Below, in pieces: positions 8,235 to 16,697 of a stretch of 64,000 bases of DNA. Each line of letters starts with the position of its first letter. The stretch's first letter is position 1. The stretch lies in the NCBI RefSeq assembly GCF_020905295.1, contig NZ_JAJJMM010000001.1, forward strand, positions 2,852,001-2,916,000. The letters run 5' to 3'. The notes under the pieces were generated by a model that was given only the letters and a program-made list of their open reading frames with translations, searched no databases and had not been told where the DNA came from. The position numbers were made by a program, and so were the translations under genes. The DNA is from Flavobacterium piscisymbiosum (GTDB lineage Bacteria; Bacteroidota; Bacteroidia; Flavobacteriales; Flavobacteriaceae).

Positions 8235-9404
8235 TTAAAACTTGTATTGTCTGCCAATTCTTTCCTCGGGTTTTTCGCAAAATAAATAAAGGCAAAGTAA
8301 AAATACCCATTCTAGAGGTTTCATTAATAAATAGGTCAAATTAGACATTCGGTTTGTATTGATTTTTAGCGATAAATTATACCCGTATTTATCATAATTG
8401 CCACGTATAAAACGATGCAATTTTGGAGAGAAATCCTGAATCATTTCCTCGAATGCATTTGCAATAAGCAATTGCCGATTGACAATTATGGTATTACCGT
8501 TTCTTTTTCCAAATCTTAGCGGTTTTACAATTTCAGGATCTCCTGATGCTGCAACCGTACATAAATAATGTCCTTTATGATCAAGGATGGGCGGATGCAT
8601 TTGTTGCGAAAACCTCCAGGTAGTTGTTTCTGTAAATACTTTTATAAGCGAATTAGAATCCTGACCAAACAAAATAAGAACAATGGTTACCAATAATAAT
8701 AACGGAATTATCAAAATAATACTCCAAAGTGGCAGATTGCTTTTTTTAGCAAAAAACTGATTTAATCTATTCAAAAATTTATTAGAATATGTTTTTTGAC
8801 TGGCAACTATCATCGTATTTGTCACAGTTTGAATTATAAGGCTTGTCGAAATAATAAGACTTACAACCGGAGCAAATATGAAAAAAAGGATATGATCTGT
8901 TTTATCATACATATCTATACTTTCGGTATTGTGTTCTGATATTTGCAGAAAAACTAAAAATGAGATAATTGTACCAATTATAAGAAAACTAAAAGACAAA
9001 ACCTGAGCCAGAGGAGGCAATTTATTACCTTTTAACCATATTAATGCAATTGATATATTGAAAGCAATAAAATAAAATAGTAAAGTGAGAATGTGTTTCT
9101 CACCAAAAGGAATATAGCATTCGACATCGACAGGATCAATAGCTGTATAATATTCATTATCGTGCATTAGTAATCCAAAAAAAAAAAATACGAATGAAAA
9201 AACATAACCAACAGCCAGAATAAGTTCTAAAATCGAAATGTCTTTTTTAATTTTTTTAAGAACTAAAACAACAGTAGTAATTACTGCTAAAGCAGTTAAT
9301 GAGGCATAAAAAAAAATCATATAAAGGTGTTGGTGTTTGGTTTTTGAAATTTCTCTTTTGATATCAGAGAGTTTTTGTCGTTTACTTTGGCCAATATAAA
9401 ACAT
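8235..9404 (-). CDS. Polytopic membrane protein, unknown
   Basis: A protein of about 389 residues with six or seven predicted transmembrane segments: FFYASLTALAVITTVVLVL, a Phe-rich VFSFVFFFFGLL, LLFYFIAFNISIALIWL, SFSFLIIGTIISFLVFL and IILIIPLLLLVTIVLILF among them. Between the last segments is a soluble part with WRFSQQMHPP and a GDPEIVKPLRFGKRNG stretch. The start is uncertain. The longest frame (to 9491) overlaps the VOC gene by 110 bases and is unlikely. ATG 9404 keeps a Lys/Arg-rich N-terminus that fits positive-inside topology; ATG 9320 is the other option. No family recognised. Confidence 0.65.
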   Translation of the reverse strand: MFYIGQSKRQKLSDIKREISKTKHQHLYMIFFYASLTALAVITTVVLVLKKIKKDISILELILAVGYVFSFVFFFFGLLMHDNEYYTAIDPVDVECYIPFGEKHILTLLFYFIAFNISIALIWLKGNKLPPLAQVLSFSFLIIGTIISFLVFLQISEHNTESIDMYDKTDHILFFIFAPVVSLIISTSLIIQTVTNTMIVASQKTYSNKFLNRLNQFFAKKSNLPLWSIILIIPLLLLVTIVLILFGQDSNSLIKVFTETTTWRFSQQMHPPILDHKGHYLCTVAASGDPEIVKPLRFGKRNGNTIIVNRQLLIANAFEEMIQDFSPKLHRFIRGNYDKYGYNLSLKINTNRMSNLTYLLMKPLEWVFLLCLYLFCEKPEERIGRQYKF

Positions 9405-9771
9405 TAAATTTATGACCATCCGGATCAGAAAACCCGAAGAAATAACCTTTTTCAAAACTCTGAGGCTCAGCAAAAATTCTTCCACCGGCATTTTTAACAG
9501 CCAACAACCACTGATGTACTTCGTCTACACTTTCTGCAGAGAGAGAAAATATAATTTCATTTCCTTGTTTCAAGTCGGCTACCTCATCATTAACCGCCCA
9601 TTTAAATCTCTCTTTTACAAAAAAATGAATAATAAAATTATCCTCTCCAAACATAAAACTTGTCAGTTCTGTATTTGTTCCGTTGGGTTTAAAACCTAGT
9701 TCGCTATAAAATTTTGTTGTTCGTTGCAGATCTTCTACGCCTAAATTGGCCCATATTTTACTAGTTTTCAT
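9382..9771 (-). CDS. VOC-family (glyoxalase/bleomycin-resistance-like) protein
   Basis: A 129-residue protein with the two beta-alpha-beta-beta-beta modules of the vicinal oxygen chelate fold. It opens IWANLGVEDLQRTTKFYSELGF and closes FGFSDPDGHKFNVLYWP. Family members are either metal enzymes acting on electrophiles or ligand-binding proteins; substrate cannot be told. The length fits a single-domain VOC protein. It is the first gene of the packed minus-strand run that ends at 6169. Confidence 0.85.
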   Translation of the reverse strand: MKTSKIWANLGVEDLQRTTKFYSELGFKPNGTNTELTSFMFGEDNFIIHFFVKERFKWAVNDEVADLKQGNEIIFSLSAESVDEVHQWLLAVKNAGGRIFAEPQSFEKGYFFGFSDPDGHKFNVLYWPK

Positions 9772-9879
9772 AAGATTTATTTTAAGTAATACTATATAAA
9801 TTTATGAAATTTAAAATTAAGATAGGGACTGAGATCTGCTGTAGTGTAACTTTGCAGATTGAGATGTGGCGATGTAATC

Positions 9880-9905
9880 GTAGAGACGTACAGCAGTGCG
9901 TCTAA
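9880..9905. repeat. Dispersed palindrome (AGACGTACAGCAGTGCGTCT type)
   Basis: An imperfect palindrome, AGACG...CGTCT arms around a central CAGCAG, between two minus-strand genes. The same wording (GAGACGCACnGCnGTGCGTCTC) is, from memory, a common intergenic repeat in Flavobacterium genomes. Confidence 0.4.
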
Positions 9906-9918
9906 CATTTGGTATGTT

Positions 9919-10281
9919 TTATGATTTTCTGCTTTTTACCTGATACACAATTTCCCAAAATAATATTGATAAAACAGCATTTGTAAATATTGCTGTTTTA
10001 ACCAAATATGGATCGTACTTTGCCAACAAATGCAAATTGGCAAATTGTACCGCTAAAAATAAAGATGCTGCTGCAATTGCGATAGAACAAATTATATTCA
10101 ATAAAGGTGTCCATTTGAGAGCTAAGAAAGCGTAAATAAGATTTAAAACGGCAAAACCACAGCCTAAAGTAATGTAGGGATCTGTTTTTAATAATTCTCC
10201 TAACGAAAGTAAAGGTGAAGTTGTAGAAAGATATAGAAAAAATAGGATCGAATAAATTAGAATTCTTATTTGTGGTTTCAT
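9919..10281 (-). CDS. Small four-helix membrane protein, unknown
   Basis: A 120-residue, very hydrophobic protein with about four transmembrane helices: ILIYSILFFLYL, LGCGFAVLNLIYAFLAL, IICSIAIAAASLFLAVQF and KTAIFTNAVLSILFWEIVY. No charged active-site motif is visible. It stands between the VOC gene and another orphan gene. No family recognised. Confidence 0.7.
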   Translation of the reverse strand: MKPQIRILIYSILFFLYLSTTSPLLSLGELLKTDPYITLGCGFAVLNLIYAFLALKWTPLLNIICSIAIAAASLFLAVQFANLHLLAKYDPYLVKTAIFTNAVLSILFWEIVYQVKSRKS

Positions 10282-10358
10282 TTGAAATTTATTTTGCTTT
10301 GGCGAAATTACGAATTAAAAATGAAGCTGTAATTAAGGTATATTTAAAAAACGGTTTT

Positions 10359-10799
10359 TTAATAATCTTCAAATGACTTTTTTTCGTCCCAATTTTCTTT
10401 ACTTAAAAAATTTCCACAAGAATTATAACGTTTTATTATTGCTTTTTCAGGATCTCTGTTATATTGAAATATCCATATTTCATTTTTTATAATTTTTATA
10501 CGTCGAAATTTTCTAGTGTCGCAAGCATCTAGAGAACAAATATGAATAGAACGCGTCCTTACTATTAATTTTTGATCTCTAGTAATCACCCGATCAGTAA
10601 TAATTATCTTTTTATGACGCAATTTCCAAAAAACAAATTTTCGTTTTTTTTCAACTCTTTCCGTTTTTAGTTCTATGTTCTCATTTGAACATTTCTTTTC
10701 ATTCTGAATTGTGTCTCTTGACGATTTGGACATATTCATACTAAATATTGAAAGCGAAAAGAAACTAAATAGAATTAACGTTATAAATTTTATTATCAT
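10359..10799 (-). CDS. Exported basic protein, unknown
   Basis: A 146-residue protein with an N-terminal signal peptide or anchor (IIKFITLILFSFFSLSIF) and a strongly basic body (KRKFVFWKLRHKKIII, RKFRRIKIIK). Three Cys are spaced as in HICSLDACDTRKF and NSCGNF. AT-rich codon use matches the adjoining small genes. No family recognised. Confidence 0.6.
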   Translation of the reverse strand: MIIKFITLILFSFFSLSIFSMNMSKSSRDTIQNEKKCSNENIELKTERVEKKRKFVFWKLRHKKIIITDRVITRDQKLIVRTRSIHICSLDACDTRKFRRIKIIKNEIWIFQYNRDPEKAIIKRYNSCGNFLSKENWDEKKSFEDY

Positions 10800-10829
10800 T
10801 CAATTTTGATTATTAGTGTATACACTTAT

Positions 10830-11279
10830 TTATTGCAAAATCTTTTCTATTTTAGCTTCAGATTTCTCCTTTAAAGCACTGTCCGGACGAAAACTCCAGA
10901 TTATGAGAAATTTTCCTTTTGCAAGATACTCTTCCGGGCGCTCATCTGTTGGCTGACCTTCTTTTCCCCAAAGTAATCCTTGCAAAAATCTATCGCCTTT
11001 GAAGGTGTGTTCAAATTCAAAATACATGATAGATCCGCGATCCGTTTTATTTTTAAAACTTTGAATCGATTTACTCTTTAAGGTTCCAACAAGGTTGCTG
11101 TAAGTTTCGATATCATTATAGAAAGTGCAGGCTTGAGGTGTAATGCAAATATTTCCATCATTTAAGGTATAACCTTTAGGGATTTCTTTTTGTTTTAGTT
11201 TTAAATCAGCAATAGTTTGGCTGAATATAGTAGTAGTGAATAACAGTAATAATAGCGATAGGGGAATCGTAATTTTCAT
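10830..11279 (-). CDS. Secreted protein, unknown
   Basis: A 149-residue protein with a clear signal peptide (ITIPLSLLLLLFTTTIFSQ, cut near residue 20). Two cysteines in GNICITPQACTFYND could form a disulfide. The body is mixed alpha/beta, with YFEFEHTFKGDRFLQGLLWG in the middle. It lies 30 bases upstream of the basic exported protein gene and may be co-transcribed. No family recognised. Confidence 0.7.
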   Translation of the reverse strand: MKITIPLSLLLLLFTTTIFSQTIADLKLKQKEIPKGYTLNDGNICITPQACTFYNDIETYSNLVGTLKSKSIQSFKNKTDRGSIMYFEFEHTFKGDRFLQGLLWGKEGQPTDERPEEYLAKGKFLIIWSFRPDSALKEKSEAKIEKILQ

Positions 11280-11366
11280 TAGTTTTTGGGGTTAGGTTTG
11301 GGGATTTGTGCTAAAGCTAAAATAGTTTTTTTATTTTAAAATGTTGGAATAAATTTTTAGAAGGAA

Positions 11367-11397
11367 ATGCTATCGCGAGAATTTTGCTCGTGCCCTT
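11367..11397. repeat. Dispersed repeat of the CGAG..CTCGTGCC type
   Basis: The sequence GCTATCGCGAGAATTTTGCT continuing into CGTGCC is close to one at 12531-12556 (GCTAGCGCGAGCATCTCGCT then CGTGCC). Its inverse occurs at 12598-12617. Confidence 0.45.
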
Positions 11398-11689
11398 ATT
11401 CTAAAAAAGTATTAAAATACAAAAACATTTTAGCTAAAAATAGTAAACTTAAAGAAAGAAAAATAAAAGAAAAAATCAGATAAATTTTATTTTTAAAAAT
11501 TCTAAGAAATGCAAAAAGGACATAGCCAAAAATAATACTAGTTATGGTATATAACATCTTTAAGAATGCTACACCATCTCTGTCAATTACAATATATGGT
11601 TCGTCATCGATAATATATGGAGTAATAAAATAGCTGCCAATGAAAAGAAAAAGCCCAATAAAAAATAATATTCGTATTATGATTTTCAT
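11396..11689 (-). CDS. Small three-helix membrane protein, unknown
   Basis: A 97-residue protein with three transmembrane helices: IRILFFIGLFLFIGSYFI, LYTITSIIFGYVLFAFLRIF and LIFSFIFLSLSLLFLAKMF. A short polar loop DDEPYIVIDRDG follows the first helix. No family recognised. Its last bases overlap the edge of a dispersed repeat. Confidence 0.6.
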   Translation of the reverse strand: MKIIIRILFFIGLFLFIGSYFITPYIIDDEPYIVIDRDGVAFLKMLYTITSIIFGYVLFAFLRIFKNKIYLIFSFIFLSLSLLFLAKMFLYFNTFLE

Positions 11690-11800
11690 AGTATTTACCT
11701 AATATGTTTTTATTTTCTTAGATCTAATTCTTCGCACAAATTAATTATTGCTGTTTTTCTGATTTTATAATCCTGTTAATGTATGTTCTCCGATAGTTGT

Positions 11801-12490
11801 CTAGTGGAGGAAAATACAATGTGGAAAGCGAATATCTACAGAATCTTTCATTTCATATGTTTTTATATGGTCTATTGATCCGTTTTTATTATAATATTTC
11901 CATTCTCCCAATTTGAAATTATTTTTTATTTCGCCCTCTTCTTTTAAAATCTCATTACTAAATTTTTGATTTTTACTATTCCATTCGCCATAATAATAGT
12001 TTTTAAAAATACCATTTCCTTTTAAAAGCAAAACATTTTGGTTAATAAAATTATACTGTATATCTCCTTCACTATTATATGAAACAGAATACATACTAGG
12101 ACCAGGATTGTTATTTACATTTATTGTGTAGCGCATAGGTTTTCCTTTAATTATATAAATGATATAGTCAATTTCTTCATTTGAACGATAAAAAATTTGA
12201 AGGCTATCAATTTCTTTGTCTTTATAATATAGTACTCCGTTTTTCATACTATATTGTTTCTTAATAACTTCAATACTTTTAGAATGTTTGAAATCATAGT
12301 TTATGATTGTTGCTATATTTTTATTATTATACCAACTATCAGTTTTCTTAAATTTGATTTCTGAATCTCCACAAGCTGTTTTATAGATTAGTTTTGTAAT
12401 CGAAACTGGTTTTTGAGGTATTGGCTTTTTTTGCCCAATACAAGTCGCAAACAATAATGTAGTTATAATTGTTGAAAATAGTTTTTTCAT
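11801..12490 (-). CDS. Exported protein with MORN/YwqK-type C-terminal repeat
   Basis: A 229-residue protein with a signal peptide (TIITTLLFATCIGQ; the Cys at about residue 17 could be a lipobox). The C-terminal third holds YYGEWNSKNQKF and LGEWKYYNKNGSIDHIKTY, the G-x-W-x-x-Y-x-x-x-G pattern of MORN-like repeats found in YwqK-type proteins. The name antitoxin is attached to that family in databases but is not evidence of a toxin here, and no toxin gene adjoins. It is the last of the run of small minus-strand genes. Confidence 0.7.
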   Translation of the reverse strand: MKKLFSTIITTLLFATCIGQKKPIPQKPVSITKLIYKTACGDSEIKFKKTDSWYNNKNIATIINYDFKHSKSIEVIKKQYSMKNGVLYYKDKEIDSLQIFYRSNEEIDYIIYIIKGKPMRYTINVNNNPGPSMYSVSYNSEGDIQYNFINQNVLLLKGNGIFKNYYYGEWNSKNQKFSNEILKEEGEIKNNFKLGEWKYYNKNGSIDHIKTYEMKDSVDIRFPHCIFLH

Positions 12491-13012
12491 CTTATAAAAG
12501 GTTAATAATCATAAGTTTTTGTTTCTCATCGCTAGCGCGAGCATCTCGCTCGTGCCAATAAAGTTTTTATGCTTGTAGATTTTGAATGGCTTGTGTTCAC
12601 GAGCGGGACGATAGCACGGGTATATGTAATAACTGTGATAGCCTTCTTGTAATTGCATTTTTAATTTTTGGCTAAAGTTAGAAATTTAATTTAAAGATTT
12701 TTCTTTCTTTTTTTTTTAGCTCTGGATTTGATATATTTTGTGGAGTTACTTGCGGAGATTCTTCGTTCCTCAGAATGACAAACATTATGGTTACTTTGCG
12801 TAGGCTTCGACTTCGCTCAGCCTGACAAAATTGAGTCTAGAATATTGTCATAAAAAATCCGTTTTAATCCGTGTTTTTGCAAAGCAAATCCGCGTCATCC
12901 GCGTTCTATACTGGCGACTTGTTTTGTGGTATGGTCAACTTTGCGTGGGCTTCGACTCCGCTCAGCCTGACAACAGGTTCAAAATCTAAAATCAGCAATC
13001 TAAAATCTAAAA
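12491..13012. repeat. Repeat-rich intergenic region between the MORN-like gene and lysA
   Basis: No gene seen in about 520 bases. It holds a cluster of short dispersed repeats: the CGAG..CTCGTGCC type at 12531-12556 and its inverse at 12598-12617; a TTCGTTCCTCAGAATGACAAA type near 12763; and two copies of GGCTTCGACT(T/C)CGCTCAGCC followed by TGACAA (12809 and 12949). The last is the well-known flavobacterial CTGAGCGAAGTCGAAG intergenic repeat. Confidence 0.55.
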
Positions 13013-13047
13013 TAAAAAAATCCCGCCTCAATTAAGAAACGGGATTC
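13013..13047 (-). terminator. Intrinsic terminator of lysA
   Basis: AATCCCG...CGGGATT stem with T-run on the minus strand, 27 bases past the lysA stop. Confidence 0.75.
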
Positions 13048-13073
13048 AATAGATATTCTCTTTTTTTTTATTT

Positions 13074-14297
13074 TTAAACTGTTGCAGCAACTTCTTGTGG
13101 CAACGGAATTTGATTTTTAAGCAAATCTTCGAATGTTTCGTGTTGACGAATTAAGATTCCTTTTCCGTCTTTCCATAAAACCTCGGCTGGTTTGTATCTT
13201 GAGTTGTAGTTCGATGCCATAGAGAAACAATATGCTCCGGCGTTTCTGAACGCTAAGATATCACCTTCGGTAATTTCTGAAATTCTGCGGTTGTTCGCAA
13301 AAGTATCTGTTTCGCAAATGTATCCTACAACAGAGTAAAAACGCTCTTTTCCTTTAGGGTTCGAGATGTTTTCGATATAATGTTGTGAACCGTAAAACAT
13401 AGGACGGATTAAATGGTTGAAACCACTATCGATTCCGGCAAAAACTGTCGAAGTTGTTTGTTTTACTACGTTTACTTTCGCTAAAAAGAAACCTGCTTCG
13501 CTCACAAGGAATTTCCCTGGTTCGAAAATCAAAGTTAAATCTCTGCCATACTCTGTACAGAAAGCATTAAATCTTTTTGATAATTTTTTACCTAATTCTT
13601 CTATATCAGTTTCTATATCGTCTTTTTTGTAAGGAACTTTAAATCCGCTTCCGAAATCTAAAAATTCAAGATCTTTGAAGTGTTTTGCAGTATCAAACAA
13701 GATTTCGGCAGCATACAAGAATACTTCGATATCAAGGATATCAGATCCTGTGTGCATGTGAATACCTACAATGCTCATTTTTGTATTCTCTACAATTCGT
13801 AAGATATGCGGAATTTGGTGAACAGAGATTCCGAATTTACTATCGATATGTCCTACCGAAATATTTGCATTTCCTCCCGCCATTACGTGTGGATTGATAC
13901 GAATACATACCGGAATTTGTGGATATTTTGTTCCGAATTGCTCCAGAATAGATAAGTTGTCAATATTGATTTGTACACCCATTGCGGCAACTTCTTCGAT
14001 TTCTTCAAGAGAAACTCCGTTCGGTGTAAAGAAAATTTTGTCAGGATCATAGCCAGCATGAAGTCCTAATAAAACTTCCTGAATAGATACAGTATCTAAG
14101 CCAGACCCCATGTTCTTTAATAACTGAAGAATCGCAACGTTCGACAATGCCTTCATGGCGTAATTAACTCTCAAGTTTTCTACCTTAGAGAAAGCTTTAG
14201 TTAACCTATTGTACTGTGATTGGATTTTTTCGGCATCATAAACATATAATGGACTTCCAAATTGGTCTGCTAACTGCAGTAAATCTTTTGCTTGCAT
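13074..14297 (-). CDS. lysA: Diaminopimelate decarboxylase
   Basis: A 407-residue PLP enzyme of fold type III that decarboxylates meso-diaminopimelate to L-lysine, the last step of lysine synthesis, in the cytosol. PLP-binding Lys49 lies in NYAMKALSN. HTGSD, EPGKFLV and the C-terminal GYICETDTFANNR (active-site Cys donated across the dimer) are all present. Length is normal for LysA (about 400-420). It stands alone with its own promoter and terminator; no other lysine gene is in the window. Confidence 0.95.
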   Translation of the reverse strand: MQAKDLLQLADQFGSPLYVYDAEKIQSQYNRLTKAFSKVENLRVNYAMKALSNVAILQLLKNMGSGLDTVSIQEVLLGLHAGYDPDKIFFTPNGVSLEEIEEVAAMGVQINIDNLSILEQFGTKYPQIPVCIRINPHVMAGGNANISVGHIDSKFGISVHQIPHILRIVENTKMSIVGIHMHTGSDILDIEVFLYAAEILFDTAKHFKDLEFLDFGSGFKVPYKKDDIETDIEELGKKLSKRFNAFCTEYGRDLTLIFEPGKFLVSEAGFFLAKVNVVKQTTSTVFAGIDSGFNHLIRPMFYGSQHYIENISNPKGKERFYSVVGYICETDTFANNRRISEITEGDILAFRNAGAYCFSMASNYNSRYKPAEVLWKDGKGILIRQHETFEDLLKNQIPLPQEVAATV

Positions 14298-14316
14298 TTG
14301 TTTAAACTATTTTGAG

Positions 14317-14347
14317 CAAAGTTATTACACTTTTGACTAACAGCAAA
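14317..14347 (-). promoter_or_regulatory. Promoter of lysA
   Basis: On the minus strand TAACTTTG (14324-14317) is a -7 box and TTTG (14347-14344) a -33 box, 19 bases apart. The ATG lies about 20 bases downstream. Confidence 0.7.
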
Positions 14348-14560
14348 TTTTTTGTAGAAAAATAACAAATTGTAACAAATTGTTTGTTTTTAAACAAAAA
14401 TCGACTTAAAATGATTTTTTATAAAACTACAATGCGTGCCTAGTAAAAAAAGATTCTAAGTTGCTGAGGTTCTAAGATACTAAGATTTTTATTTCGATGA
14501 AAAGTTTTTACCACAGATTTTTATATTTTTTTGGAGCAGCACAATTGGCATTTTAAGAAA

Positions 14561-14630
14561 CATAGTTCCCGCTTTCGGCTTTATCTCTCCGTTTCACTGC
14601 GAGGATATCGCCTCTATCGGGGCTAGATTA
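14561..14630 (-). ncRNA. Flavo-1-like structured RNA motif (copy 2)
   Basis: On the minus strand: CTAGCCCCGATAGAGGCGAT, ATCCTCGC, short loop, GGAGAGATAAAGCCGAAAGC, GGGAA. This is the same order of blocks as copies 1, 3 and 4. The central helix is weaker here (ATC[C]TC pairs with GAGAT). A promoter-distal position between lysA and gltD gives no hint of a host gene. Confidence 0.55.
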
Positions 14631-14671
14631 GAACAATTGGTTTTTTGAAGAAAATTTGCTAAGCTGCTATC

Positions 14672-14687
14672 CCGATAGTTATCGGGA
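14672..14687. repeat. CCCGATAGTTATCGGG palindrome
   Basis: A single copy of a 16-base palindrome. Close forms recur at 25950-25965, at the tip of the RNA-like motif at 44272-44405, and in degraded form in the one at 5405-5485. Confidence 0.6.
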
Positions 14688-14810
14688 CTAAGGAAATAAG
14701 TTTTTTTGCCACACATTATAAGATTATCAGAGATTTTTTATTTTTTTCTGCCACGAATTTCACGAATTCTCACAAATTTTTATTTTGAATTTCTACAAAA
14801 TGCATAAAAC

Positions 14811-14894
14811 ATAGCCCGTGGTTGAAACCACGGGAGTCGTTACGGATTGAACATAATCATATATTGCATTCCCGTGGTTGAAACCACGGGCTAT
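14811..14894. repeat. REP-like inverted pair
   Basis: Two copies of CCCGTGGTTGAAACCACGGG, each carrying a TAG/CTA head on the outer side (ATAG before the first, CTAT after the second). They face each other across a 36-base spacer (14811-14834 and 14871-14894). This head-plus-hairpin design, in inverted pairs, is that of REP/BIME elements moved by REP-associated tyrosine transposases. Confidence 0.75.
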
Positions 14895-14987
14895 ATTTGA
14901 AATATAGAAATCAGCCAGAAAATGAAAATTTTTGAAAATTTGTGGCAAACAAAAAATCAATTTAATCCATATAATCTGTGGCAAAAA

Positions 14988-15020
14988 ACAAAACCCCTGA
15001 ATATAAATTCAAGGGTTTGT
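14988..15020 (-). terminator. Intrinsic terminator of gltBD
   Basis: AAACCCCTGAAT / ATTCAAGGGTTT stem with a short loop (14991-15018) and T-rich tail on the minus strand, about 120 bases past the gltD stop. Confidence 0.6.
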
Positions 15021-15136
15021 TAGTAGTTATGTTGTTTATCGGAATAAAGTCCTGATGCTTATCTTTAAGTTCATAAATGTAAGAGAATAAGAGAAAAACT
15101 CAGTCTCTTAGAATCTTAGCAACTTAGAACCTTAGT

Positions 15137-16591
15137 TTATAAACTCGGTAAGTCTCCGTTTCCTTTGGTTGGCAAGTTAGTAGAGCCCATTAAGAACAAA
15201 TCTACTTCTCTTGCTGCTTCGCGACCTTCTGAAATAGCCCATACAATTAATGATTGTCCACGACGCATATCACCAGCGGTGAAAATATGAGGAACATTCG
15301 TTTGATAATTTTTTGCTTTATAGTTGCTTCTCATGTCAACTTCAAGACCCAATTGCTCGCTTAAAGTTTTTTCAGGACCTGTAAATCCAAGAGCCAATAA
15401 AGCCAAATCGCAAGGCCAGATTTTCTCAGAGCCTTCTTTTTCGATCAATTCAGGACGCTGACCCGGAGTCATTTTCCATTGTACTTCAACTGTTTTTAAT
15501 CCAACTAATTCACCTTTTTCGTTAGCTAAAAATTCCTTAGTATTAATTAACCAGTTTCTGTCGCAACCTTCTTCGTGAGAAGACGAAGTTTTCAACTGCA
15601 AAGGCCAGAAAGGCCAAGGCGTAGATTCGCTTCTTCCAACCGGAGGTTTTGGTAAAATCTCAAAGTTAGTTACTGATTTTGCACCGTGACGGTTTGATGT
15701 TCCAACGCAGTCAGAACCTGTATCTCCACCACCAATTACGATTACATCTTTTCCAGTCGCTTTAACCTGATCCGGAATTGACTCTCCGTATAAAACTTTA
15801 GTTTGTTGAGTAAGGAAATCCATTGCCTGAACAACACCTTTGCTTTCGATTCCTTTAGTTGGCAAACTTCTTCTTTCGGTTGCTCCACCGCATAATACGA
15901 TAGAGTCAAAAGCATTAAGTTCTTCAACGCTAAAGTTTACCCCAACGTTTACATTAGTTTTAAAGGTGATTCCTTCAGCTTCAAGGATTAATACACGTCT
16001 GTCGATAATTCCTTTTTCCAATTTGAAGTTTGGAATCCCGTAACGTAATAAACCTCCAATGGCGTTGTCTCTTTCAAAAACAGTTACCGTGTGACCGGCT
16101 CTGTTTAATTGTTGAGCTGCTGCTAAACCTGCAGGACCTGAACCAATAACGGCAACCGTTTTTCCTGTTCTGGTTTTTGGTGCTTGTGGTTTGATCCATC
16201 CTTCTGCAAAACCTCTTTCGATGATATTTTTCTCGATGTTTTCGATCGCAACAGGTTCTTTGATGATTCCTAATACACATGATTTCTCACATGGAGCAGG
16301 GCATAAGCGGCCTGTAAATTCAGGAAAGTTATTGGTTGACTGCAAAATATTTAATGCGCTCTGCCATTCTTCCTGATGTACCATGTCGTTGAAGTCAGGA
16401 ATTAAATTCCCTAACGGACAAGCACTGTGGCAAAAAGGAATACCACAATCCATACATCTTGAACCTTGTTCTTTTATTTTATCTTTTGCTAACGGAATTG
16501 TAAATTCATTATAGTTAGAAACGCGTTCTGCTACTGCTAAATTACTTTCGTCGGCTCTGTTATATTCTTTAAATCCGCCTATTTTACCCAT
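15137..16591 (-). CDS. gltD: Glutamate synthase (NADPH) small subunit
   Basis: A 484-residue subunit that takes electrons from NAD(P)H through FAD and passes them to GltB for 2-oxoglutarate plus glutamine to two glutamate. The N-terminal Fe-S domain has [17 protein letters not shown] (residues about 42-58) and [10 protein letters not shown]. The FAD site is [15 protein letters not shown] and the NADPH site [11 protein letters not shown]. Near the C-terminus [16 protein letters not shown] completes FAD binding. Length is standard. It follows gltB by 106 bases; that spacer holds an inverted repeat (CAAATTTCAATTG / CATTGAAATTTG). Confidence 0.96.
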   Translation of the reverse strand: MGKIGGFKEYNRADESNLAVAERVSNYNEFTIPLAKDKIKEQGSRCMDCGIPFCHSACPLGNLIPDFNDMVHQEEWQSALNILQSTNNFPEFTGRLCPAPCEKSCVLGIIKEPVAIENIEKNIIERGFAEGWIKPQAPKTRTGKTVAVIGSGPAGLAAAQQLNRAGHTVTVFERDNAIGGLLRYGIPNFKLEKGIIDRRVLILEAEGITFKTNVNVGVNFSVEELNAFDSIVLCGGATERRSLPTKGIESKGVVQAMDFLTQQTKVLYGESIPDQVKATGKDVIVIGGGDTGSDCVGTSNRHGAKSVTNFEILPKPPVGRSESTPWPFWPLQLKTSSSHEEGCDRNWLINTKEFLANEKGELVGLKTVEVQWKMTPGQRPELIEKEGSEKIWPCDLALLALGFTGPEKTLSEQLGLEVDMRSNYKAKNYQTNVPHIFTAGDMRRGQSLIVWAISEGREAAREVDLFLMGSTNLPTKGNGDLPSL

Positions 16592-16697
16592 GACTTTTTA
16601 ATTAAAATTCCAATTTCTTTAAATTCCAAATTTCAATTGTTATTGACATTGCGTTTTGGCATTGCCATTGAAATTTGATTTTTGAAATTGATTTTTA

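Larger units (their letters stand above)
14348..14985. other. Repeat-filled gap between lysA and gltD
   Basis: About 640 bases without a gene. In order it holds a Flavo-1-like motif (14561-14630), a CCCGATAGTTATCGGG palindrome (14672-14687), TGCCACGAATTTCACGAAT-type repeat sequence, and a REP-like inverted pair (14811-14894). Confidence 0.6.

Noticed and set aside
9405..9491. Long start of the membrane protein at 8235
   Set aside because: It would overlap the VOC gene by 110 bases in another frame; 9404 or 9320 are better starts.
11801..12490. Toxin-antitoxin module suggested by the YwqK-like repeat
   Set aside because: The protein has a signal peptide and no toxin gene is adjacent; the name of the family is not functional evidence.
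14793..14984. 63-codon minus-strand open frame
   Set aside because: It lies wholly over the REP-like inverted pair and neighbouring repeats; the translated sequence is just repeat DNA.
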